Positions 48,451 through 57,473 of a DNA stretch of 64,000 nt are shown piece after piece; position 1 is the first letter of the stretch, and each line of letters opens with the position of its first letter. Source of the stretch: Acidobacteriota bacterium (GTDB lineage: Bacteria; Aquificota; Aquificia; Aquificales; Aquificaceae); NCBI GenBank assembly GCA_003696155.1, contig RFFP01000022.1, forward strand, positions 118,270-182,269, written 5' to 3'. A program made the position numbers and the translations under genes. The notes beneath the pieces are model-generated. The model was not told where the DNA came from. It saw nothing but the letters and a program-made list of their open reading frames with translations, and made no database searches.

Positions 48451-50343
48451 ATGGAGGTAAGAGAGGAGGTCCACCTAAAGGTAGAAGAGAAGTATCAGCC
48501 CCCAGAACAGGTAGTGGAAAGGGCATGGATAAAGGATTACGAAAGCCTTTATAAGGAGTCTATAGCAGACAGAGAGGCCTTCTGGTCAAAGGTTGCAGAA
48601 GAGTTCCACTGGTTCAAAAAGTGGGACAAGGTGCTTGAGTGGAACTACCCCTATGCCAAGTGGTTCGTTGGTGCCAAGACTAACATAACTTACAACTGTC
48701 TGGATAGGCACGTACAGAATGGTAGACGCAACAAGGTAGCCTATATCTTTGTAGATGAGGAAGACAGAGAAAGGAAGATAACCTATGGAGAGCTACTTGA
48801 ACTTGTTAGCAGAATAGCCAACGGTCTTAAATCCTTGGGTGTTAAGAAGGGAGATAGGGTTTCCATATACATGCCAAATACCATAGAAGCCATAGCTTGC
48901 ATGCTAGCATGTGCTAGGATAGGTGCTATACACAGCGTGGTCTTTGCGGGTTTTAGCGAGGGAGCTCTCAGGCTAAGGATAGAGGATGCAAGGGCAAAGG
49001 TGGTCATGACCGCAAGCTATACAAAAAGAAGGGGAAAAAAGATCGACCTTTTGGCAACTGCTCAGAGGGCTGTTGACGGTCTTGGCTTTGTAGAGAAGGT
49101 GGTAGTTTGGGATAGGGACGGTGACGCTCTCAATGGCTCTGGCGGGCTTTTTGTAAGCCTTGATGAGCTCATAAAGAACAACTCTCCAGAGTGTGAACCC
49201 GTTCAGATGGATGCAGAAGACCCCCTGTTTATCCTCTACACCTCTGGCACAACGGGCAAGCCAAAGGGTGTGCTACATACCACCGGTGGTTATATGGTGG
49301 GTACCTACTTTACTACTAAGATAACCTTTGACCTGCATGAGGATGATGTATACTTCTGCACCGCAGACATAGGATGGATAACAGGTCATAGCTACATCGT
49401 CTACGGTCCTCTGGCCAACGGTGCTACCTCGGTCATAGTGGAAGGTGCACCAGACTACCCAGACCCAGGAAGATGGTGGGGCTATGTGGAACGCTACAGG
49501 GTAAACGTTTTCTATACCGCACCTACAGCCATAAGGATGTTTATGCGCTACGGTGAGCAGTGGCCCGCCAAGTATGACCTATCTTCCCTAAGGATACTTG
49601 GCTCTGTGGGAGAGCCCATAAACCCAGAGGCGTGGCACTGGTATTACAAGCACATAGGCAGGGAAAGATGCGTTATAGTTGACACCTGGTGGCAAACAGA
49701 AACAGGTATGCACATGATAACCACCATACCAGCCTATCCTGCAAAGCCAGGAAAGGCGGGAAGGCCCTACTTCGGTGTAGAGGTAGCCGTTGTAGACAGC
49801 TCAGGTAAAGAGCTTCCTCCCAACACCGTTGGAAACCTTGTTATAAAGACGCCCTGGCCCTCCATGCTGAGAACATGTTGGGGAGAGCCCGACCGTTATG
49901 AGAAGTACTGGAACACCATACCAGGTTATTACTTTGCGGGAGACCTTGCCTCCTACGATGAGGAAGGCTACATAATGATACTTGGAAGGGCAGACGATGT
50001 GCTCAATGTAGCAGGACACAGAATTGGTACCATGGAAGTGGAAAGCGCCATAGTGGACCACCCGGCTGTGGCGGAGGCTGCCGTCATAGGCAAACCCCAT
50101 GAGATAAAGGGTGAGTCTATAAAGGCTTTTGTAATACTTAAAAAAGGCGCTGAGCCTACAGACCATCTTAAGGACGAGATAAAACAGCACGTAAGGCATG
50201 TCCTCGGCGCCATAGCAGTGCCCGATGAGATAGAGTTTGTGGAAAAGCTTCCAAAAACAAGAAGCGGTAAGATAATGAGGAGGGTGCTAAAAGCTCAGGA
50301 GCTTGGGCTTCCCGTGGGGGACGTATCCACGCTGGAGGACTAA
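48451..50343 (+). CDS. acs: Acetyl-CoA synthetase
   Basis: A 630-aa AMP-forming ligase converting acetate, ATP and CoA to acetyl-CoA. Conserved pieces are WFVGAKTNITYNCLDRH, FILYTSGTTGKPKGVLHT (P-loop), DVYFCTADIGWITGHSY, DTWWQTETGMHM (acyl pocket Trp), GRADDVLNVAGHRIGTMEVES and the C-terminal KTRSGKIMRRVL with the acetylatable Lys. It is divergent from the symporter genes, giving a complete acetate uptake and activation locus. The ribosome site AAGGAGG is eight bases upstream. Confidence 0.97.
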   Translation: MEVREEVHLKVEEKYQPPEQVVERAWIKDYESLYKESIADREAFWSKVAEEFHWFKKWDKVLEWNYPYAKWFVGAKTNITYNCLDRHVQNGRRNKVAYIFVDEEDRERKITYGELLELVSRIANGLKSLGVKKGDRVSIYMPNTIEAIACMLACARIGAIHSVVFAGFSEGALRLRIEDARAKVVMTASYTKRRGKKIDLLATAQRAVDGLGFVEKVVVWDRDGDALNGSGGLFVSLDELIKNNSPECEPVQMDAEDPLFILYTSGTTGKPKGVLHTTGGYMVGTYFTTKITFDLHEDDVYFCTADIGWITGHSYIVYGPLANGATSVIVEGAPDYPDPGRWWGYVERYRVNVFYTAPTAIRMFMRYGEQWPAKYDLSSLRILGSVGEPINPEAWHWYYKHIGRERCVIVDTWWQTETGMHMITTIPAYPAKPGKAGRPYFGVEVAVVDSSGKELPPNTVGNLVIKTPWPSMLRTCWGEPDRYEKYWNTIPGYYFAGDLASYDEEGYIMILGRADDVLNVAGHRIGTMEVESAIVDHPAVAEAAVIGKPHEIKGESIKAFVILKKGAEPTDHLKDEIKQHVRHVLGAIAVPDEIEFVEKLPKTRSGKIMRRVLKAQELGLPVGDVSTLED

Positions 50344-50348
50344 AAGAC

Positions 50349-50363
50349 GGGGGCCTTGCCCCC
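50349..50363 (+). terminator. GC hairpin after acs
   Basis: GGGGGC, loop CTT, GCCCCC forms a perfect six-base-pair stem directly behind the acs stop. On the plus strand it is followed by seven A rather than T, so it is not a canonical intrinsic terminator in the direction of acs. It may protect the 3' end or be read in the opposite direction (GTCTTTTA follows on the minus strand). Confidence 0.4.
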
Positions 50364-50469
50364 AAAAAAACTAAAGAATCTTCATAGTCGGTTCATACAC
50401 TCTTTTAACCCTGCAAAATCTCATATTGAAGTATTCTACCTTTGGTATATCTTTTATCCATCTTTTTAA

Positions 50470-51849
<1,380 letters not shown>

Positions 51850-51860
51850 AGCATAAATCG

Positions 51861-51893
51861 GTCCCCGCAAGGGGGACCTTAACCCTTTTTTAA
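51861..51893 (+). terminator. Terminator of thiC, overlapping the next promoter's repeats
   Basis: GTCCCC pairs with GGGGAC around a GCAAG loop (51861-51877), followed after eight bases by six T (51886-51891). The first two of the 11-bp Pho repeats (51878-51899) lie inside this T-rich tail, so termination of thiC and activation of the next operon share sequence. The distance of the T run from the stem makes it a mediocre intrinsic terminator. Confidence 0.6.
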
Positions 51894-51932
51894 CAGAAAC
51901 TTAATAAAAACTTAACCTTAACATACTATCCT
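51878..51932 (+). promoter_or_regulatory. Pho-box-like array (four 11-bp repeats) plus -10 of the glycosyltransferase operon
   Basis: Four 11-mers run in phase: CTTAACCCTTT, TTTAACAGAAA, CTTAATAAAAA and CTTAACCTTAA (51878-51921). Five bases later a weak -10-like TATCCT (51927-51932) follows. The ATG of the DUF2334 gene at 51940 begins seven bases after that hexamer, so the transcript would be leaderless; no ribosome site is present. Confidence 0.8.
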
Positions 51933-51939
51933 CTTATCC

Positions 51940-52680
51940 ATGGACCTTGCAATCATAGAGGTGCACGATGTAAACCCCTTTTACAAAAGGGAGTTTCTCA
52001 GGGCGCTTGAACTCTTGGATGAAACCAGTATAGACAACTTTTCTCTTCTTGTGGTACCTAACTTCAGAGGAGAGAAGTCTGTAGATGGTGAGTTTGCAAG
52101 CATTATAAAGTCCATAGGTGGTGAGGTTCTTTTGCATGGTTATTACCATACCAGCAACAGAAGGCTTAGGTACTTTCTTTGGACGGATGGGGAGGGAGAG
52201 TTTGGGGGACTAAGTTTGGAAGAGACCTACAGGCGGGTGGAAGAAGGAGTTGAGCTGTTGGGTTGCTGGGGACTTAGCAGCAAGTTCTTTGTGCCACCCG
52301 CTTGGATAGGAAACCCGTACCTCGAAGATGTGCTCTACTCCTTTGGCTTTTTAGCTGTGGCTTACAGATGGGCTATAAAAAGCCTTACTCAAAATAGTGC
52401 ACTTCCTGCACCTGCCTTGACCCTTAGCAACAGGCATATGTTTTCTTGGCTTAGCCTTCAGCTTGTGCCTGCCCTTTTAAAAGTTTACAAACACCAAAGG
52501 GTTATAAGGGTTGCATTGCACTGTGCAGACTTTAAGGACCAAAGGAAGGAGAAGCTCTGGCGCAATATTTTAAGGGAGATAAAAAACTCAAGGAGGTTAA
52601 CAAGCTATGGGGAACTTTTTGGCAAAGGCGGACCTTCACCTTCACTCCAAGGCTTCCAACCTACCGGGAGGATGGTTTAG
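51940..52680 (+). CDS. DUF2334 polysaccharide-deacetylase-like protein
   Basis: A 246-aa NodB-fold hydrolase. IEVHDVNPFYKREFLRALELL at the N-terminus, FSLLVVPNFRGE, GGEVLLHGYYHTS (catalytic HGxxH-like metal site), FFVPPAWIGNPY and RVALHCADFK are typical of DUF2334. Substrate unknown; deacylation or deacetylation of a sugar or lipid is the family expectation. The C-terminal 25 residues are encoded by DNA that also encodes the start of the next gene in another frame, so the natural end is somewhat doubtful. First gene of a Pho-type operon. Confidence 0.85.
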   Translation: MDLAIIEVHDVNPFYKREFLRALELLDETSIDNFSLLVVPNFRGEKSVDGEFASIIKSIGGEVLLHGYYHTSNRRLRYFLWTDGEGEFGGLSLEETYRRVEEGVELLGCWGLSSKFFVPPAWIGNPYLEDVLYSFGFLAVAYRWAIKSLTQNSALPAPALTLSNRHMFSWLSLQLVPALLKVYKHQRVIRVALHCADFKDQRKEKLWRNILREIKNSRRLTSYGELFGKGGPSPSLQGFQPTGRMV

Positions 52681-54853
52681 TAAACTTATAGGCTGTCCCG
52701 AGAGCTATACAGAGCCTATGGAGATATACAGGAGGCTCAAAGATCGCGGTATGTCCTTTGTAACCATAACGGATCACAACACCATAGATGGTGTTCTTGA
52801 AATAGCCCATCTTCCAGAGGTGTTTATAAGCTGTGAGTATACGGTGGAAGTGCCAGAGGAGAGGGGTAAGGTCCACGTTCTGGCTTACGGTATAAAAGAG
52901 TCCCAGCATAAGGACCTTTTGAGCTTAAGGGGAAGCATATACGATTTTGTGAGGTATTTAAAGGTCCATCGCATAGCCCACTCCCTCGCCCATCCGCTCT
53001 ACTCTGTTCAGAACACCAAGGTAAGTAAAAGCTTTATAGAGAAGATGGTTCTACTCTTTGACAACTGGGAGGTTGTAAACGGCACCAGAGGAGATGGAGT
53101 AAAGTACATAGAGGAGTCTATAGCAAGGCTTTACGATGGATGGGAGAGGATACATTCCCTGGCGGAAAAATACAGGATAGAACCGCTCCGTACGAGGGAG
53201 AGGATAACCTTTACCGCAGGCTCTGATGACCACGGTGGTATGGACGTAGGAAGAACTTGGACAGCCGTGGAGGGCGCAAGGACCAAAGAGGATTTTCTTA
53301 AAGGTCTTCTCGAGGGCAAAACCCATGTGGGAACGGAGGAGCTTGGTGAAGAAAGGCTTTTAAACACCATAGGTAGGGTTGGCTACGAATACTTAAACAG
53401 AAGGGGCTACATATCTGAAGAGGTCAAACCCATCCTCGACCACATCTTTATGTACTCTAACAACCCTATGCTTGGTCTAATGCTTAGGAGTTTTTTGGGG
53501 ATTGATGCAAGGAGGGAGTACGTGCTAAAGGAGCTTACAAAAGTTCTCCCTTCCTTGTCTTTCAAGAGGCTTTTAGAAAGTCCCTCACCGCAAACCTTTG
53601 GGGAGCTATGCCTGTCCCTCATGGCTCATAGCTTCCCGGCCTTTTTAAAATACTTCCAGAAGGAAGAGGAAAGAAAGATAAAGGAGCTAGGAAAGGAGTT
53701 TGGAGTGCTAAACGGCAGGCAACCAAGGTTGGCCTATCTGACAGATACATACCACCATATAAACGGTGTGGCAAGGAGTGCTCGGATAGTAAAGGACATA
53801 GCTAAAGAGGAGGGTCTGCCTCTCACCCTTGTGGTATCCAACTCTGAAGTAAGGGAGGAAGATGGACTTGTAAACCTAAAGCCCATATTTGAGTTACCCA
53901 CACCCTTTTACAAGGAGCTTAGAATGGGTGTGCCCAACCTTTTAGAGCTTATAGACTTTTTGGAGGAGGGCGGTTTTACCCGGGTCCATATAGCCACACC
54001 AGGTCCACTTGGGATTATGGGGTTTATTGCGGGTAAGGTTCTTGGGCTTAGGATAAGTTTTGCCTTTCATACGGATATACCTACATACGCAAGGATATAC
54101 ACGGGTGACCAAAAACTGGAAGAGATCCTTTGGACACTTTTGGTATTTATGTCAAAGAACTCAGACAAGCTCTATGTTCCCTCGGAATATTACAGAAGAC
54201 TCTTTGTAAACAGGGGTGTAAGCTACGGAAAGGTGAGCGTGTTCAAGCGTGGTGTAGATGCGGAGCTCTTCTCTCCCTATAAAAGGGTTGAGGGCTACTG
54301 GCAAAGGAGACTGGGCTTTAGACAAAAGCAAAAGGTCATACTATACGTAGGAAGGGTTTCCAAAGAGAAGGGATTAGAGACTTTCCTTTACGCTGCAAGG
54401 TGCTTCCCTGAGGATGCCTTTGTCATAGTTGGCGATGGTCCATATAGGGCTGAGATTGAAGCACAAAAACCTAAAAACGTCCACCTCATGGGGTACATAG
54501 AGGGTGAAGATCTGGCGAGGGCCTATGCGAGCTCTGATGTTTTCCTCTTCCCCTCTGAGACAGAAACCTATGGGCAGGTTGTCTTAGAGGCTATGGCAAG
54601 CGGTCTACCTGTAATAGTTAGCTCCAAGGGAGCGGCCCACGAACACATAGAGGAGGGTTTATGCGGTTACATAGCCTCAAGGCCCGATGAGTTTGTAGAG
54701 AAGCTCTCCCTCCTTTTGTCCGATGATAGGCTAAGGTCCTTTATGGGGCAGGAAGCATATAAGAAGGCGAGGAGTCTTGACTTCCGCAAGACCTACATAG
54801 ACTATATATATGCCCTGATGGGTCTTGGGAGGTTGGTCTATGAAACTGCTTGA
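52607..54853 (+). CDS. PHP-domain phosphoesterase fused to a GT4 glycosyltransferase
   Basis: A 748-aa two-domain protein. The N-terminal PHP domain (about 5-300) keeps the metal ligands: DLHLH (9-13), ITDHN (54-58), E77, H90, H129 and the DDH of GSDDHGG (207-209). The C-terminal GT4 domain (about 365-740) starts RLAYLTDTYHHINGVARS and contains FHTDIPTYARIYTGD, ILYVGRVSKEKGLETFL and the donor-site ESD-type motif SDVFLFPSETETYGQVVLEA. It resembles glycolipid mannosyl- or glucosyltransferases. A phosphoesterase plus glycosyltransferase in one chain could turn a phospholipid into a glycolipid. The start overlaps the previous gene by 74 bases. Confidence 0.88.
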   Translation: MGNFLAKADLHLHSKASNLPGGWFSKLIGCPESYTEPMEIYRRLKDRGMSFVTITDHNTIDGVLEIAHLPEVFISCEYTVEVPEERGKVHVLAYGIKESQHKDLLSLRGSIYDFVRYLKVHRIAHSLAHPLYSVQNTKVSKSFIEKMVLLFDNWEVVNGTRGDGVKYIEESIARLYDGWERIHSLAEKYRIEPLRTRERITFTAGSDDHGGMDVGRTWTAVEGARTKEDFLKGLLEGKTHVGTEELGEERLLNTIGRVGYEYLNRRGYISEEVKPILDHIFMYSNNPMLGLMLRSFLGIDARREYVLKELTKVLPSLSFKRLLESPSPQTFGELCLSLMAHSFPAFLKYFQKEEERKIKELGKEFGVLNGRQPRLAYLTDTYHHINGVARSARIVKDIAKEEGLPLTLVVSNSEVREEDGLVNLKPIFELPTPFYKELRMGVPNLLELIDFLEEGGFTRVHIATPGPLGIMGFIAGKVLGLRISFAFHTDIPTYARIYTGDQKLEEILWTLLVFMSKNSDKLYVPSEYYRRLFVNRGVSYGKVSVFKRGVDAELFSPYKRVEGYWQRRLGFRQKQKVILYVGRVSKEKGLETFLYAARCFPEDAFVIVGDGPYRAEIEAQKPKNVHLMGYIEGEDLARAYASSDVFLFPSETETYGQVVLEAMASGLPVIVSSKGAAHEHIEEGLCGYIASRPDEFVEKLSLLLSDDRLRSFMGQEAYKKARSLDFRKTYIDYIYALMGLGRLVYETA

Positions 54854-55949
54854 TGTCACACCCTATTTCCATACAAGGAGTGGGGGCATAAGGAGGTATC
54901 TTTTAGAGAAGTCTAAATTCCTAGAAGATACATCCATTGATCATGTACTCATAATCCCAGGGAAGGAGAACAGAGTTTATTATCACAGAAGGACCAAGGT
55001 CTATGAGGTTTCCTCTTTTCCCATACCCATGACAGGAGGCTATAGGTTTTTCCTGTCTTACTCGGGGATAAAACATATATTAGAAGAAGAAAAACCCAAC
55101 GTGGTTGAGCTTGGCGGTACCTATCAACCCATACCTACCCTGAAATCCGATGACTACCTCCTTTCCGTTTTTTATCATTCAGATATAAGAAGTGACCTAT
55201 CCCTCATTCCCATACCCAACAGGTTAAAGAATGTTCTTACAGATTACACCATAACCAAGAGGTTATCAAAGGCTCACATAGTGATAACTCCCTCAAAGAG
55301 ACAGGAGGAGTTTCTAAGGAATTACAAAATAGAAAATGCGGTTACGGTAAACTTAGGCGTTGACACAGATGTGTTTAACCCTTCAAAGAGAGACCCCTAC
55401 TTTGATAGGTTTTTAGGTATAAAGGAGGGCACTATAAAGCTTCTGTACGTGGGCAGGCTTTCTCCAGAAAAGAACATAGGTATGCTACTTAACCTTGTGG
55501 AACACTTTGACCCCACACTTTTCCATTTTGTCCTCGTGGGGGATGGTCCGTTGAGAGAGGAAGTGAAAAGAAAAGCAAGTAGGATACCTAACCTAACCTA
55601 TCTTGACTTCATAACTGGCGAAGAGGAGCTTGCCAAGGTGTATGCAAGCTGTGATATATTTGTAAGTACATCTCCTATAGAAACTTACGGGCTCTCCTTT
55701 CTTGAAGCACAGGCTTGTGGCTGTCTATTGGTAGCCTTTGATATGGGGCTGGAAAGCCAGCCCTTTAAGGACTTTCTTACAGAGGATTACAGCCTTCAGG
55801 GCTTCTATCGAGCGGTGATAAAAGCTTGTGAGGCTATAAACCTCGTAACCAGAGAACAGGTAGCCTCTTTAATTAGGGATAGATTTTCTTGGCGCAACAC
55901 CTTTGAGAGGCTTCTGGAGGTGTACAGTGGACTACTTGCTCAGGTATAG
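54840..55949 (+). CDS. GT4-family glycosyltransferase
   Basis: A 369-aa GT-B enzyme. The N-terminus LDVTPYFHTRSGGIRRYL, the central FYHSDIRSDLS and the donor-binding KLLYVGRLSPEKNIGML, HFVLVGDGPLREEVKR and CDIFVSTSPIETYGLSFLEAQACG are visible. It is a paralogue of the GT4 half of the upstream fusion. The ATG at 54840 follows GGGAGG by eight bases and overlaps the fusion gene's stop. Sugar and acceptor are not readable; context suggests extension of the same glycolipid. Confidence 0.9.
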   Translation: MKLLDVTPYFHTRSGGIRRYLLEKSKFLEDTSIDHVLIIPGKENRVYYHRRTKVYEVSSFPIPMTGGYRFFLSYSGIKHILEEEKPNVVELGGTYQPIPTLKSDDYLLSVFYHSDIRSDLSLIPIPNRLKNVLTDYTITKRLSKAHIVITPSKRQEEFLRNYKIENAVTVNLGVDTDVFNPSKRDPYFDRFLGIKEGTIKLLYVGRLSPEKNIGMLLNLVEHFDPTLFHFVLVGDGPLREEVKRKASRIPNLTYLDFITGEEELAKVYASCDIFVSTSPIETYGLSFLEAQACGCLLVAFDMGLESQPFKDFLTEDYSLQGFYRAVIKACEAINLVTREQVASLIRDRFSWRNTFERLLEVYSGLLAQV

Positions 55950-56346
55950 AGCTCTGCTGAAGCCCTCAGACGTATTGTACTTAGCTATAAGGTCAATTAT
56001 GTACCTGATAATAGCCCTTGGACTTTTCCTTCTAATCAAGGAGATGTTTTACAGAGAGCTATCCTTTGAAAACCTTGTCAAAAACACAACCATTAGGGTA
56101 CTCGAACTTGTTATACTTTACGAGATATTCCGCGCAGTTTTAAGCATCTTTGAGTATCAAAGGGTAAAGCTCACCTTTCTGGTAGATGCATGCATATCCT
56201 TTATGATAAGAGAGCTGATAATAGTAATATACTCTGGAAAGCTTAACCCTGAATTGTCCCTTTCCCTTGGAGCGGTGCTACTGGTTCTTGCCCTTTTAAG
56301 GATAGTGGTTGTTAGGTTTTCACCAGAGGTCAAGCATGAGGTGTAG
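55927..56346 (+). CDS. PsiE-like membrane protein
   Basis: A 139-aa protein with four hydrophobic segments (VLYLAIRSIMYLIIALGLFLLI, VLELVILYEIFRAVLSIF, LTFLVDACISFMIRELIIVIY, LGAVLLVLALLRIVVV). The pattern matches the PsiE (phosphate-starvation-inducible) family, in which an ELxxILxxYE-like helix is conserved. GTG at 55927 has GGAGG seven bases upstream and is preferred to an earlier TTG. It closes the operon that starts with the Pho-type array, in keeping with its name family. Confidence 0.75.
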   Translation: MDYLLRYRALLKPSDVLYLAIRSIMYLIIALGLFLLIKEMFYRELSFENLVKNTTIRVLELVILYEIFRAVLSIFEYQRVKLTFLVDACISFMIRELIIVIYSGKLNPELSLSLGAVLLVLALLRIVVVRFSPEVKHEV

Positions 56347-56375
56347 AGGATTTTAAAGGGACAGGTGTAGAAGTT

Positions 56376-56408
56376 CTTAACAGAAACTTAACATTTTGGT
56401 GGTAGACT
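56376..56408 (+). promoter_or_regulatory. Pho-box-like pair plus -10 in front of a 68-aa gene
   Basis: CTTAACAGAAA (56376-56386) and CTTAACATTTT (56387-56397), then five bases, then TAGACT (56403-56408). The ATG at 56416 lies seven bases beyond, again implying a leaderless message. Only two repeats are clear. Confidence 0.78.
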
Positions 56409-56415
56409 TTTTAGC

Positions 56416-56622
56416 ATGAAGGAGAGAGTGGAGGAGCTAATTAAAGAGCTGGAGATCAAGCAATCATGCTATGAGAGATTTCTCAAGAAGGGAGAGAAGG
56501 TTCGCAAGCGGGAAAGGGACACCTTCCTAACTGAGAAGGACAGAACCATACTCATCGAATCCTTCGTAGTGGGTGGACTTTTGGAAAACCTTATAACGAA
56601 GGCATTGAACCGTCTATTTTAG
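56416..56622 (+). CDS. Small charged protein, 68 aa, function unknown
   Basis: I do not recognise this protein. It is helical with a strongly charged first half (KERVEELIKELEIKQ, then KKGEKVRKRERD) and a more hydrophobic C-terminal half (ESFVVGGLLENLITKALNRLF) that could be amphipathic. It stands alone between the PsiE-like gene and a convergent operon, whose end it overlaps by nine bases. The placement of a Pho-type promoter at exactly the right distance is the best evidence that it is a real gene. Confidence 0.65.
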   Translation: MKERVEELIKELEIKQSCYERFLKKGEKVRKRERDTFLTEKDRTILIESFVVGGLLENLITKALNRLF

Positions 56623-56955
56623 AAGTAGGCTTTGAAGGGTTTCTAAAATCCTTCTGTAATTGCCCTCTATTCTTATCCTACCTTCAATTACATATCTAAC
56701 TACCTTGGACGGTTTCTCTATTATCCTTTGAAGGTCTCTATAAGAGAGCCTCATTCTTTCAGAAACTGTAGGTACCTCTTCCCTAAATCTTATCCCCTCT
56801 TGGTTTATAAGGAAGTTAGCCTGCGTCCCATCTGGAAGGTCGACAGTTAGAAGTATAGGAAAGCTCAGATTCCTTAACCTATCCCCATGCTCCTCTTCTA
56901 TATGATGGGCCAAAAGCTTCAAGCTTATCAATGGGTTTTCAGTACTCACTTTCAA
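56614..56955 (-). CDS. SCP2-like putative lipid-binding protein
   Basis: A 113-aa protein. ILLTVDLPDGTQANFLINQEGIRF, then LSYRDLQRIIEKPSKVVRYVIEGRIRIEGNYRRILETLQSLL, follow the order of the SCP-2 sterol/lipid-carrier fold (strands, s-x-x-DL, G-x-hxhxG, small helix). Similarity is by pattern only. The start is uncertain: TTG at 56955 or GTG at 56949. It overlaps the previous gene's stop and ends the P-type ATPase operon. Confidence 0.6.
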   Translation of the reverse strand: MKVSTENPLISLKLLAHHIEEEHGDRLRNLSFPILLTVDLPDGTQANFLINQEGIRFREEVPTVSERMRLSYRDLQRIIEKPSKVVRYVIEGRIRIEGNYRRILETLQSLLLK

Positions 56956-57196
56956 TGGTTATGACCCTTTCATCCTGTGAAAGCCTTCTAACCACATCCT
57001 CAAGAACTTCAAAGGCCTTTCCCTCTGTGGAGTAGATGCCAAGGACTGCAGGTAGCAGGGGCTGGCTCATGTAAGCCACCACCTTATATACTACACGCTT
57101 TTTCCCCTCTACCTCTATCTTAGCCTCTTCCACAGAAAGGGATATGACATGAAGGCTGTTTAGGTATCTTCCGCTTCTTGTCCTTATGAAGTTCAT
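56939..57196 (-). CDS. Hypothetical protein, 85 aa, in the P-type ATPase operon
   Basis: Unrecognised. Predicted alpha/beta with alternating strands (YLNSLHVISLSVEEAKIEVEG, KRVVYKVVAYMS) and a C-terminal helix (AFEVLEDVVRRLSQDE), no signal peptide or membrane segment. It starts two bases after the 89-aa gene's stop and overlaps the SCP2-like gene, so it belongs to the same transcript. An RTRSGRYLN start is unusual but matches nothing I know. Confidence 0.65.
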   Translation of the reverse strand: MNFIRTRSGRYLNSLHVISLSVEEAKIEVEGKKRVVYKVVAYMSQPLLPAVLGIYSTEGKAFEVLEDVVRRLSQDERVITIESEY

Positions 57197-57198
57197 TC

Positions 57199-57468
57199 TT
57201 ACTGCTCTTTCTTCTCCTCTTCCTTAAGAGCCTTCTTTACACCTTCAAGGGCACCCTCGGCGGAGTATCTAAGGACCTTTATGGCCTTCTCCGCTATGTC
57301 GGCGGTGGTTTTTACTATTTCTTTACTGACCTCCGCAACCTTGCTTAGGGCCTCTGAAGGAAGTTCCTTCAGTCCCTTTTCCTCCTCTGCTTTGCCCATC
57401 TTTTTTTTGAGCTCCTCAAGCTCAGCCTTAATCCTTTCCAACTCTTGAGCAAGGTCTTTCTCTTCCAT
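57199..57468 (-). CDS. Small coiled-coil protein, 89 aa, in the P-type ATPase operon
   Basis: A soluble helical protein with an N-terminal coiled coil (DLAQELERIKAELEELKKKM) and a second amphipathic stretch (LSKVAEVSKEIVKTTADIAE, KAIKVLRYSAEGALEGVKKAL). The second part has a phasin-like look, but I cannot assign a family. It follows the ATPase gene after five bases, with an AGGAGG ribosome site. It could bind a membrane surface or the ATPase. Confidence 0.7.
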   Translation of the reverse strand: MEEKDLAQELERIKAELEELKKKMGKAEEEKGLKELPSEALSKVAEVSKEIVKTTADIAEKAIKVLRYSAEGALEGVKKALKEEEKKEQ

Positions 57469-57473
57469 GGCCT

